Below are positions 53,189 to 63,010 of a stretch of DNA of 64,000 nucleotides, piece after piece. The position numbers were made by a program, and so were the translations under genes. Numbering within the stretch: position 1 is the first letter of the stretch; each line of letters opens with the position of its first letter. The DNA is from Chryseobacterium wanjuense (GTDB lineage Bacteria > Bacteroidota > Bacteroidia > Flavobacteriales > Weeksellaceae). The notes beneath the pieces were generated by a model that worked only from the letters and a program-made list of their open reading frames with translations, searched no databases and was not told the origin of the DNA. The stretch spans positions 248,001 to 312,000 of the forward strand of contig NZ_FOIU01000002.1 of NCBI RefSeq assembly GCF_900111495.1, given 5' to 3'.

Positions 53189-56098
53189 TTAAAGAGTTGC
53201 CTGTAAACCGAAAGTGATCGTTCTCATCGCAGGATATCTGTAATAGGTTGTTCCGTCCAATGTTTGTTCCGGATCCATTCCTTTATGTTTATAGAAGGTT
53301 AAAAGGTTTTCAGCCTGAACATAAATTCTAAACTTTTTTAATCCAATTTTTTCAAAATAATCTGATGGAAGCGTGTAACCCAAGCTCACATTTTTCACCC
53401 TTGCATACGTCCCGGAATATAAAAATCTTGAGGATGTTGAAGTCCAGTTATTGGTTGTTGTACTTAATTTTGGAACGTCTGTATTTGTATTTTCAGGCGT
53501 CCATCTGTTTAGCATTTCTGCGCTCCAGGCACGTCCTGCCGAACTTCCGTTATGCATGATCATCGTGTAATCGGTATCTAAAATTTTTCCACCGATTGCA
53601 AATGATACTAAGGTTGAAAAATCAAAGTTTTTATACGCCAAACTTGTCGTCAAGCCTCCCATCACTTTTGGAAGCGATGAACCCTGCAGCGTTTTTGTGG
53701 CTTTTGCATACTCTGAAGTCGTCCCTTCTACTGTATTTCCGTTGGCATCGGTTGTAATGGTTTTCCAAAGCGGATTTCCGTTGCTTGGATCTACCCCAAC
53801 CCACTCAGGAATGAAGAAATCATAGATCGAACCGCCGACCTGTAATAGTTTTGTTCCGCTTACAATTGAACCTTTCGGAAGTTTGGTAATTTCATTTTTT
53901 AAGGTGCTTAAATTAACATCCACATTCCATTCAAAATCTTTTGTTTTAATGGGTGTTGTAAATAACGAAAACTCAAACCCCGTGTTTTTTAATTCACCAA
54001 TGTTGGCCTGAAAACCACTAAAACCAAGCGACGGAGCCAAAGGCATATCAAACAGAAGATCTTTGCTCTGACGTTGGAAATATTCTATATTCCCTTTAAT
54101 TCTGTTTTTTAAAATCGCAAATTCAAGACCGACGTTTAAGTTTAAATTGGTTTCCCATTTCAAATCGGGAGTGGGTAATTTACTGGCAACCGTTCCGCCT
54201 TCACCCAAATTATTGTAAAAAGCATACAAACTTTGATAAGCATAATACGTGCTCAATTTATCATTTCCCTGCCCTCCGTAACTTGCACGAAGCGTCAGTT
54301 GATTGAAAAAATTTAAACTTTTAATAAAATCTTCATTCGATGCTTTCCAGGAACCACCAACAGACCAGAACGTTCCCCATCTGTTTTCCGGAGAAAATCT
54401 TGATGAACCGTCTGCTCTTACCGATCCCGAAACGAAATATTTGTTCTGATAATCGTATTCTGCTTTTCCTAAGAAACTTAATAATCCCAATTTGTCACTG
54501 TTTCCGCTGAAACCACCTAGTAAAGCTGCGGCATCAGGCTCATAATAATACGGCAGCGAAAACTGGCTTCTGCTTCCTGAAATGGTCTGATATTCATAAT
54601 GATAAAACTCCTGACCACCCAAAATATTGATGTGGTGCTGTCCGAATTTTTTATCGTAGGTTAAAATATTACTTGTCGTGTAAGACAGCGTTCTCGAATT
54701 GGTTTTCGTAACCGAACCTCCGATTTCAGCACCTTCACCCAACAATGGGTTGGTGTAATAATGACCGTTATAATTCACTAAATCAACAGAGAAACTTGTT
54801 TTAAATTTTAATTCCGGCAAGAAAGTAAATTCTGCAAAACCTTTTCCTGAAAAGTTATCTTCTCTGTTTTCATTTTTATCTAAAGGCAATGTTGCTGCGG
54901 CATTTTCATTCTGTAAAGCGCTTGTAGGTCTGTATTTTCCGAAATCGTAGATGTAATTTCCGTTGGCATCCAATTTATAGCTTCCATCAGAATTTCTTTC
55001 GTAATAAGGATAAAAAGACGGAATGACTCTCGCTGCATTAATCACGTTATCTGTTCTCGAATCCGATGAAGGCGGTGCTTCCTGAAGGCTATTCGTGTAA
55101 GCTAAATTTGCTCCGACATTCAACCATTTTTTGACTTCTGAATTGATTTTCAATCTCGTGCTGTATTTTCTGAAACCTGATTCTATCGCGATTCCTTTGT
55201 CATCCAAATACCCTAAGGAAAAATAATAATTGCTTTTTTCATTTCCTCCACTGAAATCCAGATCGACCTGATTTCTTGATGCTACCCGCTGTAAAATATC
55301 TTTCCAGTTGTCATTCCATAAAGGAGTTGCGCCCGGCAAAAGTTTTCCGTCTGTTCCGACCGGTTTTGCATAATTGGTTCCGTATGGATTGATTCCCAAA
55401 GCGTTTACCAAATTATCCGTTGCCATTTGCGCCGCCTGCTGAGAAGAAATCTGGCCGGATTTATACCCATTTCTCAACGCTTCCCAATACAATTCGTAGT
55501 ATTGATCTGTGCTTACCTGTTCATAATCCTTCACCGCTCTGCTTGAGAAACCCTGGCTTATATTGAAGTTTACTCTCGCCTCACCTTTTTTACCGGATTT
55601 TGTGGTAACGATGATCACACCATTTGCACCTCTGGAACCGTATAATGAGCTTGCCGTGGCATCTTTCAGAACACTGATCGATTCGATATCGTTGGGACTG
55701 ATCGAGTTGATGTTTCCGTCGAAAGGAATTCCGTCTACTACAAATAATGGATTGCTCGATGCGCTGACAGAACCAATTCCACGAATCCTGATGGATGCTG
55801 TAGACCCCGGCTGTCCAGAAGAACTCACCGCCTGAAGTCCCGGAACCTGACCTTCCAATGCTTTTGTAATGTTGGTTACCGGTCTGTTGTTGATTTTCTC
55901 ACTCGAAATTGTTGCTACCGAACCTGTATAACTTGTTTTTTTAGCTTTTCCGTAGGCAACTACTACGACTTCATCAATTTCTCTTTCCTGAAGTGTATCT
56001 TTTTTAGTTTCCTGTCCGTTCACCTGAGCAATTCCTAAGAAAAATGCAGCGACTGGCGGAATCCAATTTTTAGAATTAATTAAATTTTTGTTAACCAT
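53189..56098 (-). CDS. SusC/RagA-family TonB-linked outer-membrane protein
   Basis: 969 residues from ATG 56098 (56110 is an alternative). The signal peptide (NWIPPVAAFFLGIAQVNGQ) is followed almost directly by DEVVVVAYGKAKKTSYTGSV, the SusC TonB box, then a plug (ITKALEGQVPGLQAVSSSGQ; VLKDATASSLYGSRGANGVI) and a long barrel. The usual N-terminal carboxypeptidase-regulatory-like domain is missing, so this is the short form. The SAM-I riboswitch and terminator directly upstream point to control by S-adenosylmethionine. Confidence 0.9.
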   Translation of the reverse strand: MVNKNLINSKNWIPPVAAFFLGIAQVNGQETKKDTLQEREIDEVVVVAYGKAKKTSYTGSVATISSEKINNRPVTNITKALEGQVPGLQAVSSSGQPGSTASIRIRGIGSVSASSNPLFVVDGIPFDGNINSISPNDIESISVLKDATASSLYGSRGANGVIIVTTKSGKKGEARVNFNISQGFSSRAVKDYEQVSTDQYYELYWEALRNGYKSGQISSQQAAQMATDNLVNALGINPYGTNYAKPVGTDGKLLPGATPLWNDNWKDILQRVASRNQVDLDFSGGNEKSNYYFSLGYLDDKGIAIESGFRKYSTRLKINSEVKKWLNVGANLAYTNSLQEAPPSSDSRTDNVINAARVIPSFYPYYERNSDGSYKLDANGNYIYDFGKYRPTSALQNENAAATLPLDKNENREDNFSGKGFAEFTFLPELKFKTSFSVDLVNYNGHYYTNPLLGEGAEIGGSVTKTNSRTLSYTTSNILTYDKKFGQHHINILGGQEFYHYEYQTISGSRSQFSLPYYYEPDAAALLGGFSGNSDKLGLLSFLGKAEYDYQNKYFVSGSVRADGSSRFSPENRWGTFWSVGGSWKASNEDFIKSLNFFNQLTLRASYGGQGNDKLSTYYAYQSLYAFYNNLGEGGTVASKLPTPDLKWETNLNLNVGLEFAILKNRIKGNIEYFQRQSKDLLFDMPLAPSLGFSGFQANIGELKNTGFEFSLFTTPIKTKDFEWNVDVNLSTLKNEITKLPKGSIVSGTKLLQVGGSIYDFFIPEWVGVDPSNGNPLWKTITTDANGNTVEGTTSEYAKATKTLQGSSLPKVMGGLTTSLAYKNFDFSTLVSFAIGGKILDTDYTMIMHNGSSAGRAWSAEMLNRWTPENTNTDVPKLSTTTNNWTSTSSRFLYSGTYARVKNVSLGYTLPSDYFEKIGLKKFRIYVQAENLLTFYKHKGMDPEQTLDGTTYYRYPAMRTITFGLQATL

Positions 56099-56121
56099 AA
56101 TCAATTTCATTTATCAAATAT

Positions 56122-56158
56122 TAAAAATTAACCCTTTGCAGAAAAGACAGCAAAGGGC
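56122..56158 (-). terminator. Intrinsic terminator of the SAM-riboswitch expression platform
   Basis: On the minus strand, stem CCCTTTGC/GCAAAGGG (56150-56157, 56132-56139) with TGTCTTTTCT loop is followed by TTAATTTTTAA. It lies between the aptamer and the susC start, as expected of a transcription-off switch. Confidence 0.75.
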
Positions 56159-56179
56159 ATCGATAAATACGATTAACCA

Positions 56180-56280
56180 AATGCTTATTTTTCCTTTAAA
56201 GGCTGAATGTAACACCTTGCTTTCCGCAGGTTGTTAAGATTTCACAGGGTCAGTTCCCTCCATCTTTCTTTATAAGCCGA
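56180..56280 (-). promoter_or_regulatory. SAM-I (S-box) riboswitch upstream of susC
   Basis: Read on the minus strand: GGCTTATAAAGAAAGATGGA, GGGAACTGACCCTGTGAAAT, CTTAACAACCTGC..., AAGGTGTTACATTCAGCC. This follows the S-box consensus order (cttatcaagagaggtggagg, gactggcccgatgaa, aaccggcaacc, gtgctaaatcc). P1 closes between GCTTAT at 56272-56277 and ATAAGC at 56183-56188. High SAM should stop expression of the SusC/SusD pair. Confidence 0.88.
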
Positions 56281-56518
56281 TCGAAATATGGGTGCAAATC
56301 TAAAAACAATTAGTCTATAAAACAAGTAGACTTTTAAAATTTTAAATATAATTTTTTAAAAATTAAGTTAATTTTATTTTAAAATCCAATAAAATAAACA
56401 GTTACGGATAAATGTTAAATTTTCAAATATGAGAAATATCATTAAAAATAATGTAATGAGGAAATTTTAATTTAGATACAACGAGCGCAAGGTATAATTC
56501 AATTTGTGTTTATATTTT

Positions 56519-56612
56519 TTTGTTCGCAAAGGCACTTTGTTCAGCAAATGATAGCATAAATTTTAACCGGATGAAACACCGTTGCGAACGAAAAAAAATT
56601 TGCGATATACAT
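56519..56612. repeat. Dispersed CGCAAAG-type repeat, copy 3
   Basis: TTGTTCGCAAAGGCACTTTG, TTCAGCAAATGATAGCA and an inverted GTTGCGAACG further on. The open frame across 56520-56732 is low complexity and begins within this element, so I take it as chance. The remainder of 56281-56768 shows nothing else. Confidence 0.5.
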
Positions 56613-56768
56613 CAAATCTTTGCTTACACGGCGATTAGAAAAATTCTTTCTATTTTCTTAAAAGGAATTCAATATAATAAAGAGTTCTCGATACATTTTT
56701 CTACATTTCATTACGAAAAACACTCGAACTGACGTAGGATAATTCAAAAAACTTTTTAATTTTATAGA

Positions 56769-57179
56769 ATGAAAGTTTTAATAGTAAACGGCCCCAATCT
56801 GAACTTGTTAGGCACAAGAGAACCAGAAATTTACGGAACAACTTCAATGGAAGATTATTTAGAAAATTTAAGATCTGAATTTCCTTCGCATGAACTGAAA
56901 TATTATCAATCCAATATTGAAGGGGAAATTATCAACAAGCTTCAAGAAGATGATTTTGATGCTTTGATCATTAATCCGGGAGCTTTTACGCATTATTCTT
57001 ATGCAATTGCAGATTGTTTAAAGAATATCCAGAAGCAAAAAGTGGAGGTTCACATTAGTAATATTTATAAAAGAGAAGAATTTCGTCAGAAATCTGTGAC
57101 AGCGGCGAATACGGATGCGGTTTTGTCCGGATTTGGAATGGATGGGTATCGATTGGCGATTTTGAGTTTGAAATCTTAA
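56769..57179 (+). CDS. aroQ: Type II 3-dehydroquinate dehydratase
   Basis: Third step of the shikimate pathway. 136 residues: NGPNLNLLGTREPEIYGT at the N-terminus (Tyr in the lid), YQSNIEGEIINKLQ, INPGAFTHYSYAIADCL and the conserved VHISNIYKREEFRQKSV with catalytic His. Normal family length; single-gene unit. Confidence 0.95.
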   Translation: MKVLIVNGPNLNLLGTREPEIYGTTSMEDYLENLRSEFPSHELKYYQSNIEGEIINKLQEDDFDALIINPGAFTHYSYAIADCLKNIQKQKVEVHISNIYKREEFRQKSVTAANTDAVLSGFGMDGYRLAILSLKS

Positions 57180-57275
57180 CTTTATTTCCCTCAGATTATG
57201 CAGATTTACACAGATGTTTGTGCATATTTTGAACGTAAAAATTTTCAAATCAACTTAAAATTTATTTAAAAACAT

Positions 57276-57369
57276 ATGCTTCGAGAACCTCAGCATGACA
57301 TCGCTAAAAATATGCTGTTAGAAGTAAACAGTTAGTATTAGGAATGCCATGCTGAGCCTGTCGAAGCAT
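57276..57369. repeat. REP-like inverted repeat
   Basis: Two 25-nt arms (57276-57300 and 57345-57369) in inverted orientation, matching at 21 of 25 bases, of the CTTCGACAGGCTCAGCATG type common in Flavobacteriia. Could form a long hairpin. No associated transposase. Confidence 0.6.
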
Positions 57370-57383
57370 TTAAAAGATATTTC

Positions 57384-57414
57384 ATAAAAAATCCTCATCA
57401 ATTGATGAGGATTT
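57384..57414 (-). terminator. Terminator of pckA
   Basis: A perfect 26-bp palindrome AAATCCTCATCAATTGATGA...GGATTT (57388-57413), with an A-run upstream that is a U-tract on the minus strand. Confidence 0.85.
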
Positions 57415-57420
57415 CTATTT

Positions 57421-59040
57421 TTAGTTTGTTGTCTGCTGTTGCAATTGAGGTCCGCAGGCGATAAGTTTTTTGCCTTCTTCCGTATTACAATACTGATCAA
57501 AGTTTTTGATGTATTTTGCAGCAAGATCTTTTGCTTTTTCTTCCCATTCAGAAACATCTGAATACGTATTTCTAGGATCTAAAATTCCTTCAGAAACATT
57601 TGGTAATGTTGTAGGAACTTCAAGATTCATGATCGGAATTCTTGTTTTTGGAGCATCTTCAATAGAACCGTCGATGATTGCATCGATAATTGCTCTTGTA
57701 TCTTTCAAAGAAATTCTCTTTCCTGTACCGTTCCAACCTGTGTTTACCAAATACGCTTTTGCACCGTGTTCTTTCATTTTTCCGATCAATGTTTTAGAGT
57801 ACATTGTTGGGTGTAATGTTAAGAAAGCTTCACCAAATGCAGGTGAGAACGATGGTTCTGGTTCTGTGATTCCTCTTTCAGTTCCTGCTAATTTCGAAGT
57901 ATATCCACAAAGGAAATGATATTGAGCCTGGTTTTCATCCAAAATAGAAACCGGAGGTAATACTCCGAACGCATCTGCAGAAAGGTAAACAATCTTCTTC
58001 GCGTGTCCCGCTTTTGAAGGCAAAACGATTTTGTTTATATGATAAATCGGATAAGAAACTCTTGTGTTTTCTGTGATAGATCCGTCAGTATAATCAGCAA
58101 TTCCGTTATTTACCACAACGTTTTCAAGAAGTGCATCTCTTTTGATCGCTCTGAAAATATCTGGTTCTTTTTCTGCAGAAAGGTCGATTACTTTTGCATA
58201 GCAACCCCCTTCATAGTTGAATACACCATTGTTGTCCCAACCATGCTCGTCATCACCGATCAAATATCTTTTCGGGTCAGCTGATAAAGTCGTTTTTCCT
58301 GTTCCCGAAAGACCGAAGAAAAGAGCAACATCCCCTTCTTCTCCTACGTTTGCAGAACAGTGCATAGAAGCCATCCCTTTCAATGGAAGATAGTAGTTCA
58401 TCATTGCGAACATTCCTTTTTTCATTTCTCCACCATACCAAGTTCCTCCGATGATCTGTAGTTTTTCTGTAAGGTTGAACATGACGAAGTTTTCAGAATT
58501 CAATCCTTGAGCTTCCCAATTCGGGTTTGTTGTTTTAGAACCATTCATTACAACAAAATCCGGCTCTCCGAAGTTTTCCAATTCATAGTGAGAAGGGCGG
58601 ATGAACATATTCGTAACGAAATGTGCCTGCCACGCCACCTCAACGATGAACCTTACTTTCAGTCTTGTATCTGCGTTTGTTCCGCAGAAAGCATCTACTA
58701 CATAGATTTTTTTTGCTGTAGCAAGTTGGTTCAGCACTAATTCTTTACAAGACTGGAAAATTTCCGGAGTTGTAGGCAAATTTACTTTACCATCCCAGAA
58801 AATTGTGTCTTTTGTAACATCATCCTTTACAATGTATCTATCTTTAGGTGAACGACCTGTGAAAATTCCTGTTTTTACTGATACTGCACCAGATTCCGTA
58901 AGCTCAGCTTTTTCAAAGCCCTGATTTTCAGGAGAAACCTCCGCCTGATACAATTCTTCGTATGAAGGATTATAAACGACTTCGTAATTTCCTTTAATCC
59001 CTAATTTTTCTAAATCCTGGATGATTTTAGCGTGTTTCAT
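57421..59040 (-). CDS. pckA: Phosphoenolpyruvate carboxykinase (ATP)
   Basis: Converts oxaloacetate and ATP to phosphoenolpyruvate in gluconeogenesis. From ATG 59040 the protein has 539 residues; the 59079 start would add 13 residues and is less typical. Motifs: [33 protein letters not shown]-loop [17 protein letters not shown] and DDEHGWD with Mn ligands. Single-gene unit with terminator. Confidence 0.96.
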   Translation of the reverse strand: MKHAKIIQDLEKLGIKGNYEVVYNPSYEELYQAEVSPENQGFEKAELTESGAVSVKTGIFTGRSPKDRYIVKDDVTKDTIFWDGKVNLPTTPEIFQSCKELVLNQLATAKKIYVVDAFCGTNADTRLKVRFIVEVAWQAHFVTNMFIRPSHYELENFGEPDFVVMNGSKTTNPNWEAQGLNSENFVMFNLTEKLQIIGGTWYGGEMKKGMFAMMNYYLPLKGMASMHCSANVGEEGDVALFFGLSGTGKTTLSADPKRYLIGDDEHGWDNNGVFNYEGGCYAKVIDLSAEKEPDIFRAIKRDALLENVVVNNGIADYTDGSITENTRVSYPIYHINKIVLPSKAGHAKKIVYLSADAFGVLPPVSILDENQAQYHFLCGYTSKLAGTERGITEPEPSFSPAFGEAFLTLHPTMYSKTLIGKMKEHGAKAYLVNTGWNGTGKRISLKDTRAIIDAIIDGSIEDAPKTRIPIMNLEVPTTLPNVSEGILDPRNTYSDVSEWEEKAKDLAAKYIKNFDQYCNTEEGKKLIACGPQLQQQTTN

Positions 59041-59168
59041 TTTACTTATATTTTCTATTTCTTTTTTGCGGTTCAACAAAATTAATATTAATTAATTGTT
59101 AAAGGTGGTTTAAATATAATGATATAAGTCAGAATGGCAAATAAAAAAAGAACTTTGTAAAATATTGA

Positions 59169-60074
59169 TTACAAATTAATTATATCAGACCAATTAAAAA
59201 TTGTAGTAAAACCTTTTCCCCAAAAATAGTCCCTAAAGCCGTCAAATTTTGAGCTCATGACAAAATCTCCACCCCAAGCTCCTAAACTTTTAACAAAAAC
59301 AGGGCAATCGGCGAAAAATCTAGCCTTAACTGTGGGAATTTCAAGAAAATTTGATATTTTTTGCTCATGAATTAACATTAGTTCGGAAAAATTTTCCAAT
59401 TCGTTACATACTAAAATATTTCTTGTAAGATTCGAAAATTCGTCGACCAGTTTTTGAGACTTATTTTTTGACCTGTAAAAATTGATTCCTTCACGGCTGT
59501 CCTGCTTCTGATTTAAATGAATAAAAATCAGCTCATTTTTAAAAGAAGGATTAAAATTTACCCTTTCATATCTGATTTCCGGTTTACTTTGAAAAAGGAC
59601 GGCAGATTTCTCTTTTGCCACGGCAATATCATAGCCGCTGCCTCCCAAACTGATGGAATTTAAATGAAAAGGATCGATTTCAGCCCATTCTGCAAGGTTG
59701 TTCATTAATGTAGAACTGCTTCCGAGCCCGTAATCTGCAGGAAACTGAAGGTTGGTCGTAAGATGATAAGTAAAATTATTTTTGAATTTAATCGTAGAAA
59801 GTGACTGAACGTTTTTTAGTGTTTTTAAAATAAATTCAGCACTTGAAGGAATATTGGTTTCTAAAATCTGCCAGTTTTTGTAATCGATGACAGCTTTTAG
59901 CCATAATTTGTTTTGATGATAAGCTTCCCAGAAGATCAGGGACTTTTCATCGTCTTTTTCTTCAAAAGAAAACTCTTGTCCCAGCTTGGTAGGTACCGCT
60001 AAGACAAGAGCTCCGTCCATTGCGAAATATTCTGAAGTAAGCATCAGCTTTCCCGGTGAAAATATCTCGCCCAT
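59169..60074 (-). CDS. GYDIA-family GHMP kinase
   Basis: 301 residues. The GHMP fold is seen in GEIFSPGKLMLTSEYFAMDG at the N-terminus, the phosphate loop PADYGLGSSSTLMNNLAE and GGSGYDIAVAKEKSAVLF, the feature that names the family. Related kinases act on mevalonate pathway intermediates, but this family's substrate is not known to me. It is 15 bp after fabD, so they share a transcript. Confidence 0.88.
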   Translation of the reverse strand: MGEIFSPGKLMLTSEYFAMDGALVLAVPTKLGQEFSFEEKDDEKSLIFWEAYHQNKLWLKAVIDYKNWQILETNIPSSAEFILKTLKNVQSLSTIKFKNNFTYHLTTNLQFPADYGLGSSSTLMNNLAEWAEIDPFHLNSISLGGSGYDIAVAKEKSAVLFQSKPEIRYERVNFNPSFKNELIFIHLNQKQDSREGINFYRSKNKSQKLVDEFSNLTRNILVCNELENFSELMLIHEQKISNFLEIPTVKARFFADCPVFVKSLGAWGGDFVMSSKFDGFRDYFWGKGFTTIFNWSDIINL

Positions 60075-60089
60075 GATGTTTTTATTAGA

Positions 60090-60965
60090 TTAGATTGCAG
60101 AAGCAACGTCTACAGAAGAATCAATTTTCTTGATCAATCCCTGTAACGTCTTTCCAGGTCCAACTTCTACGAAGTTCGTTGCACCGTCTTTAATCATATT
60201 CTGAACCGACTGCGTCCATTTTACAGGACCTGTTAACTGCGCAATCAGGTTTTTCTTAATTTCGTCAGGATCAGAAATTGCAGTAGTCGTAATGTTCTGA
60301 TACACCGGAATTGTTGCTTTTCTGAATTTCGTCTGTTCGATCGCAGCAGCCAATCTCTCTTGTGCAGGCTGCATCAATGGGGAATGGAACGCCCCGTTTA
60401 CAGGCAATAATAAAGCTCTTTTTGCTCCGGCTTCTTTTAATTTTATGCAAGCTTCCTCAACAGCAGTTGTTTCACCTGAAATTACCAATTGTCCGGGACA
60501 GTTGTAATTGGCAGGAACCACAATTCCGCTGATCTGTGCACAGATTTCTTCAACTTTAGCATCTTCTAATCCTAAAATCGCTGCCATAGAACTTGGGTTG
60601 GCATCACAAGCCGCCTGCATTGCTTTTGCTCTTTCGGAAACCAGTTTCAGACCGTCATCAAAAGACAAAACGCCGTTGGCCACCAATGCTGAAAATTCTC
60701 CTAAAGAATGTCCTGCAACCATCTCGGCTCCAAGACCGTTTACTGCTTTCAACGCAGCTACTGAATGTATAAAAATTGAAGGTTGAGTAACCTCTGTTTT
60801 CTTCAGATCTTCATCCGTTCCGTTGAACATAACCGAAAGGATATCGAACCCTAAAATTTCGTTGGCAGATTCCATCAGATCCTTAATGTCTTTTCTAGAA
60901 TCGTACAATTCTTTTCCCATCCCTACGAACTGAGAACCCTGCCCTGGAAATACAAGTGCTTTCAT
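60090..60965 (-). CDS. fabD: Malonyl-CoA:ACP transacylase
   Basis: Loads malonyl groups on acyl-carrier protein for fatty acid synthesis. 291 residues: VFPGQGSQFVGMGKEL, active site VAGHSLGEFSAL with Ser87, catalytic His in NGAFHSPLM, and VEVGPGKTLQGL near the end. Between the LysM gene and the GHMP kinase gene. Confidence 0.96.
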   Translation of the reverse strand: MKALVFPGQGSQFVGMGKELYDSRKDIKDLMESANEILGFDILSVMFNGTDEDLKKTEVTQPSIFIHSVAALKAVNGLGAEMVAGHSLGEFSALVANGVLSFDDGLKLVSERAKAMQAACDANPSSMAAILGLEDAKVEEICAQISGIVVPANYNCPGQLVISGETTAVEEACIKLKEAGAKRALLLPVNGAFHSPLMQPAQERLAAAIEQTKFRKATIPVYQNITTTAISDPDEIKKNLIAQLTGPVKWTQSVQNMIKDGATNFVEVGPGKTLQGLIKKIDSSVDVASAI

Positions 60966-61035
60966 GTATTAATTTAAAATATTTTGCAAATATAAATATA
61001 ATGTTAACAATATTCTTTAAACTGACTCAAATCAT

Positions 61036-62973
61036 TTATGGAACCAATCTAATAACTCTATAACCTGTATTTACATAAGCTCCGTTTGCTTTAGATTTTA
61101 CAAACTCAAATTTAGTTGCCAACTGAGTCTGAACTTTATTCATTTGTTTAAAAATCTCTCCTTTTTTGTTCTCCCTGGTCAGCATGTCATTTACCACATC
61201 AAAACCTACGATCGCATATCTTGGAGGAGTTTTACAATATTTACTTTTATAGTCTGCAAGAATTTCTTTCTCGAAACTTCCTTCTGTATTGATCTTTCTG
61301 TCCATTAGATAAACCAGATTTGCCTGGCTGAGATCATCTACTTTTTTCTCAAAAACAGGAACATAATGCATACTGAAAGCCTTTACTCCCTGTACTTCTT
61401 TTGACAGCGCAATCACTTTATTGGCAAATGCTTCGCCTATTGCATCGTTGTCGCTTGCCAATATTGCAATGACCGGAGCAGACTGACCCGTCATCATATT
61501 TTGATCAAGCTTAATATCTGCCGGAGAATCCACGATCACTACGCTTGGATTTTTAATTATCTTTTCAAGGCCTGCTTTGATGTAGCCTGCATTTTCTTTT
61601 TTAGAATCTGCTACGATGTAGATTTTCTGATCAGAATAAGCAGCTTTTACTTCCTCTACAATCTTGTCTGCATAGGTGTTATCGCTGGTTTCAACAATAA
61701 TCAGGTTGCTGTAATTGTACAATTCCGGAGAGTTTGCAAAAGGCGCCACAATCGGAATTTTCTGATTTTTAGTAAAGTTCAGCACATCTACCACATTAGA
61801 CTTGAAAAATGGCCCGATGATCAAATCTGTATTATCAGGATTTATCTGTGTCAATGAATTCTGGAATGAAGCTTCATTTCCGGAATCCACGATTTTAATA
61901 TCTAATTTTTGTCCGTTTCTCGCATTTCTTTCAATCGCGAGCTTTGCACCGGTAAGGAAATCCAACGCCATAGTTCTGTACTGCGTTTCGTTTGTACTGT
62001 ATCCGAAAGGCAGCATTAAAACAACGCTTAATGCATCTCCACTTTTCTTGACGTAAGCAGGATCAAGTTTTTTAATTTTTAAAACCATCCCTGTTTTCAA
62101 ACCGTGAGATAAATCCGGGTTTAAAGCAATTAATTCATCAATCGTGATCCCGAATTTATTGACAATGGAGAAAACCGTATCACCTTGCTGAACGGTATAT
62201 GTTACATAATCATCTCCTGCCACAACGTTCGTAGAAGCAGACGATTTTTCATTTCCGGAATCCATTTTTTCTTTTGAATTAACAACAGATTCGGAAACGG
62301 TATTTTTATTTGATTTTTTAACTGAAATTTTTTCACCAGGTTTCAGTCCTTTATCTTCCAATCCAGGATTTAAAGCAAAAAGTTCCTCTTTGGTGATGTC
62401 GAATTGTTTTGAAATTCTGTAATAATTATCTTTTGCCTGAACGATATATTCTCCTTCAGAAACAGTTGCTGCAACCGGTGTCTCAATTGCCGTTTCTACA
62501 GGTTTTACAGTTGTAGTAGATGCTACAACGGTCTGCTGCTGATCGCCTCCATATTTTTTAATGCTTTCAAGAGGTAATGTAATCTCGTCTCCGATTTTCA
62601 TGTGAGAATCCAATTCAGGATTCAACTTTCTAAGATCTGATTCTGAGATTCTGTATTGTTTTGTAATTCCGTAAATCGTTTGTTTTGGCTGAAGAACAAT
62701 TTTTCCAACCTGGGAATTGTTTACCGGTTTTGTTGAAACAGCAGCTTTTGGAACCGATGCGGAAGTTTTGTCATTTTTCACTGTCAAAACATCACCAACA
62801 GCCAGTTTGCCGTCTTTCACCTTTGGGTTGAGTTTCAGCAATTCATCTACAGTCAGTCCGTATTTTTTAGCAATATTATAAGGTGTATCACCTTTTACAA
62901 CGGTGTGCGATTTCTGAGCAGACACGCCCAAAACCATACATAAACTGGATAGAATAAAAAACCTTTTTATCAT
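61036..62973 (-). CDS. Four-LysM protein fused to a type 1 periplasmic-binding domain
   Basis: 645 residues. Signal peptide, then four LysM domains at about 22-66, 91-136, 173-219 and 256-301, each with the YxVxxGDTxxxIxxxxxxxxxxLxxLNP pattern, joined by Ser/Thr/Val-rich linkers. The C-terminal 330 residues are a receptor-type (Leu/Ile/Val-binding) fold (VVLMLPFGYSTNETQYRTMA; NTDLIIGPFFKSNVVDVLNF; AIVGFDVVNDML). LysM would anchor it to peptidoglycan and the second part bind a small molecule or interact with wall enzymes. It does not resemble LpoA in detail. Confidence 0.85.
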   Translation of the reverse strand: MIKRFFILSSLCMVLGVSAQKSHTVVKGDTPYNIAKKYGLTVDELLKLNPKVKDGKLAVGDVLTVKNDKTSASVPKAAVSTKPVNNSQVGKIVLQPKQTIYGITKQYRISESDLRKLNPELDSHMKIGDEITLPLESIKKYGGDQQQTVVASTTTVKPVETAIETPVAATVSEGEYIVQAKDNYYRISKQFDITKEELFALNPGLEDKGLKPGEKISVKKSNKNTVSESVVNSKEKMDSGNEKSSASTNVVAGDDYVTYTVQQGDTVFSIVNKFGITIDELIALNPDLSHGLKTGMVLKIKKLDPAYVKKSGDALSVVLMLPFGYSTNETQYRTMALDFLTGAKLAIERNARNGQKLDIKIVDSGNEASFQNSLTQINPDNTDLIIGPFFKSNVVDVLNFTKNQKIPIVAPFANSPELYNYSNLIIVETSDNTYADKIVEEVKAAYSDQKIYIVADSKKENAGYIKAGLEKIIKNPSVVIVDSPADIKLDQNMMTGQSAPVIAILASDNDAIGEAFANKVIALSKEVQGVKAFSMHYVPVFEKKVDDLSQANLVYLMDRKINTEGSFEKEILADYKSKYCKTPPRYAIVGFDVVNDMLTRENKKGEIFKQMNKVQTQLATKFEFVKSKANGAYVNTGYRVIRLVP

Positions 62974-63010
62974 ATTCGATAATTATATTTACAAAAATAC
63001 TTCTTTAAAA

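Noticed and set aside
56520..56732. 70-codon + strand frame before aroQ
   Set aside because: Begins in a dispersed repeat, has low complexity and no promoter or homologous look.
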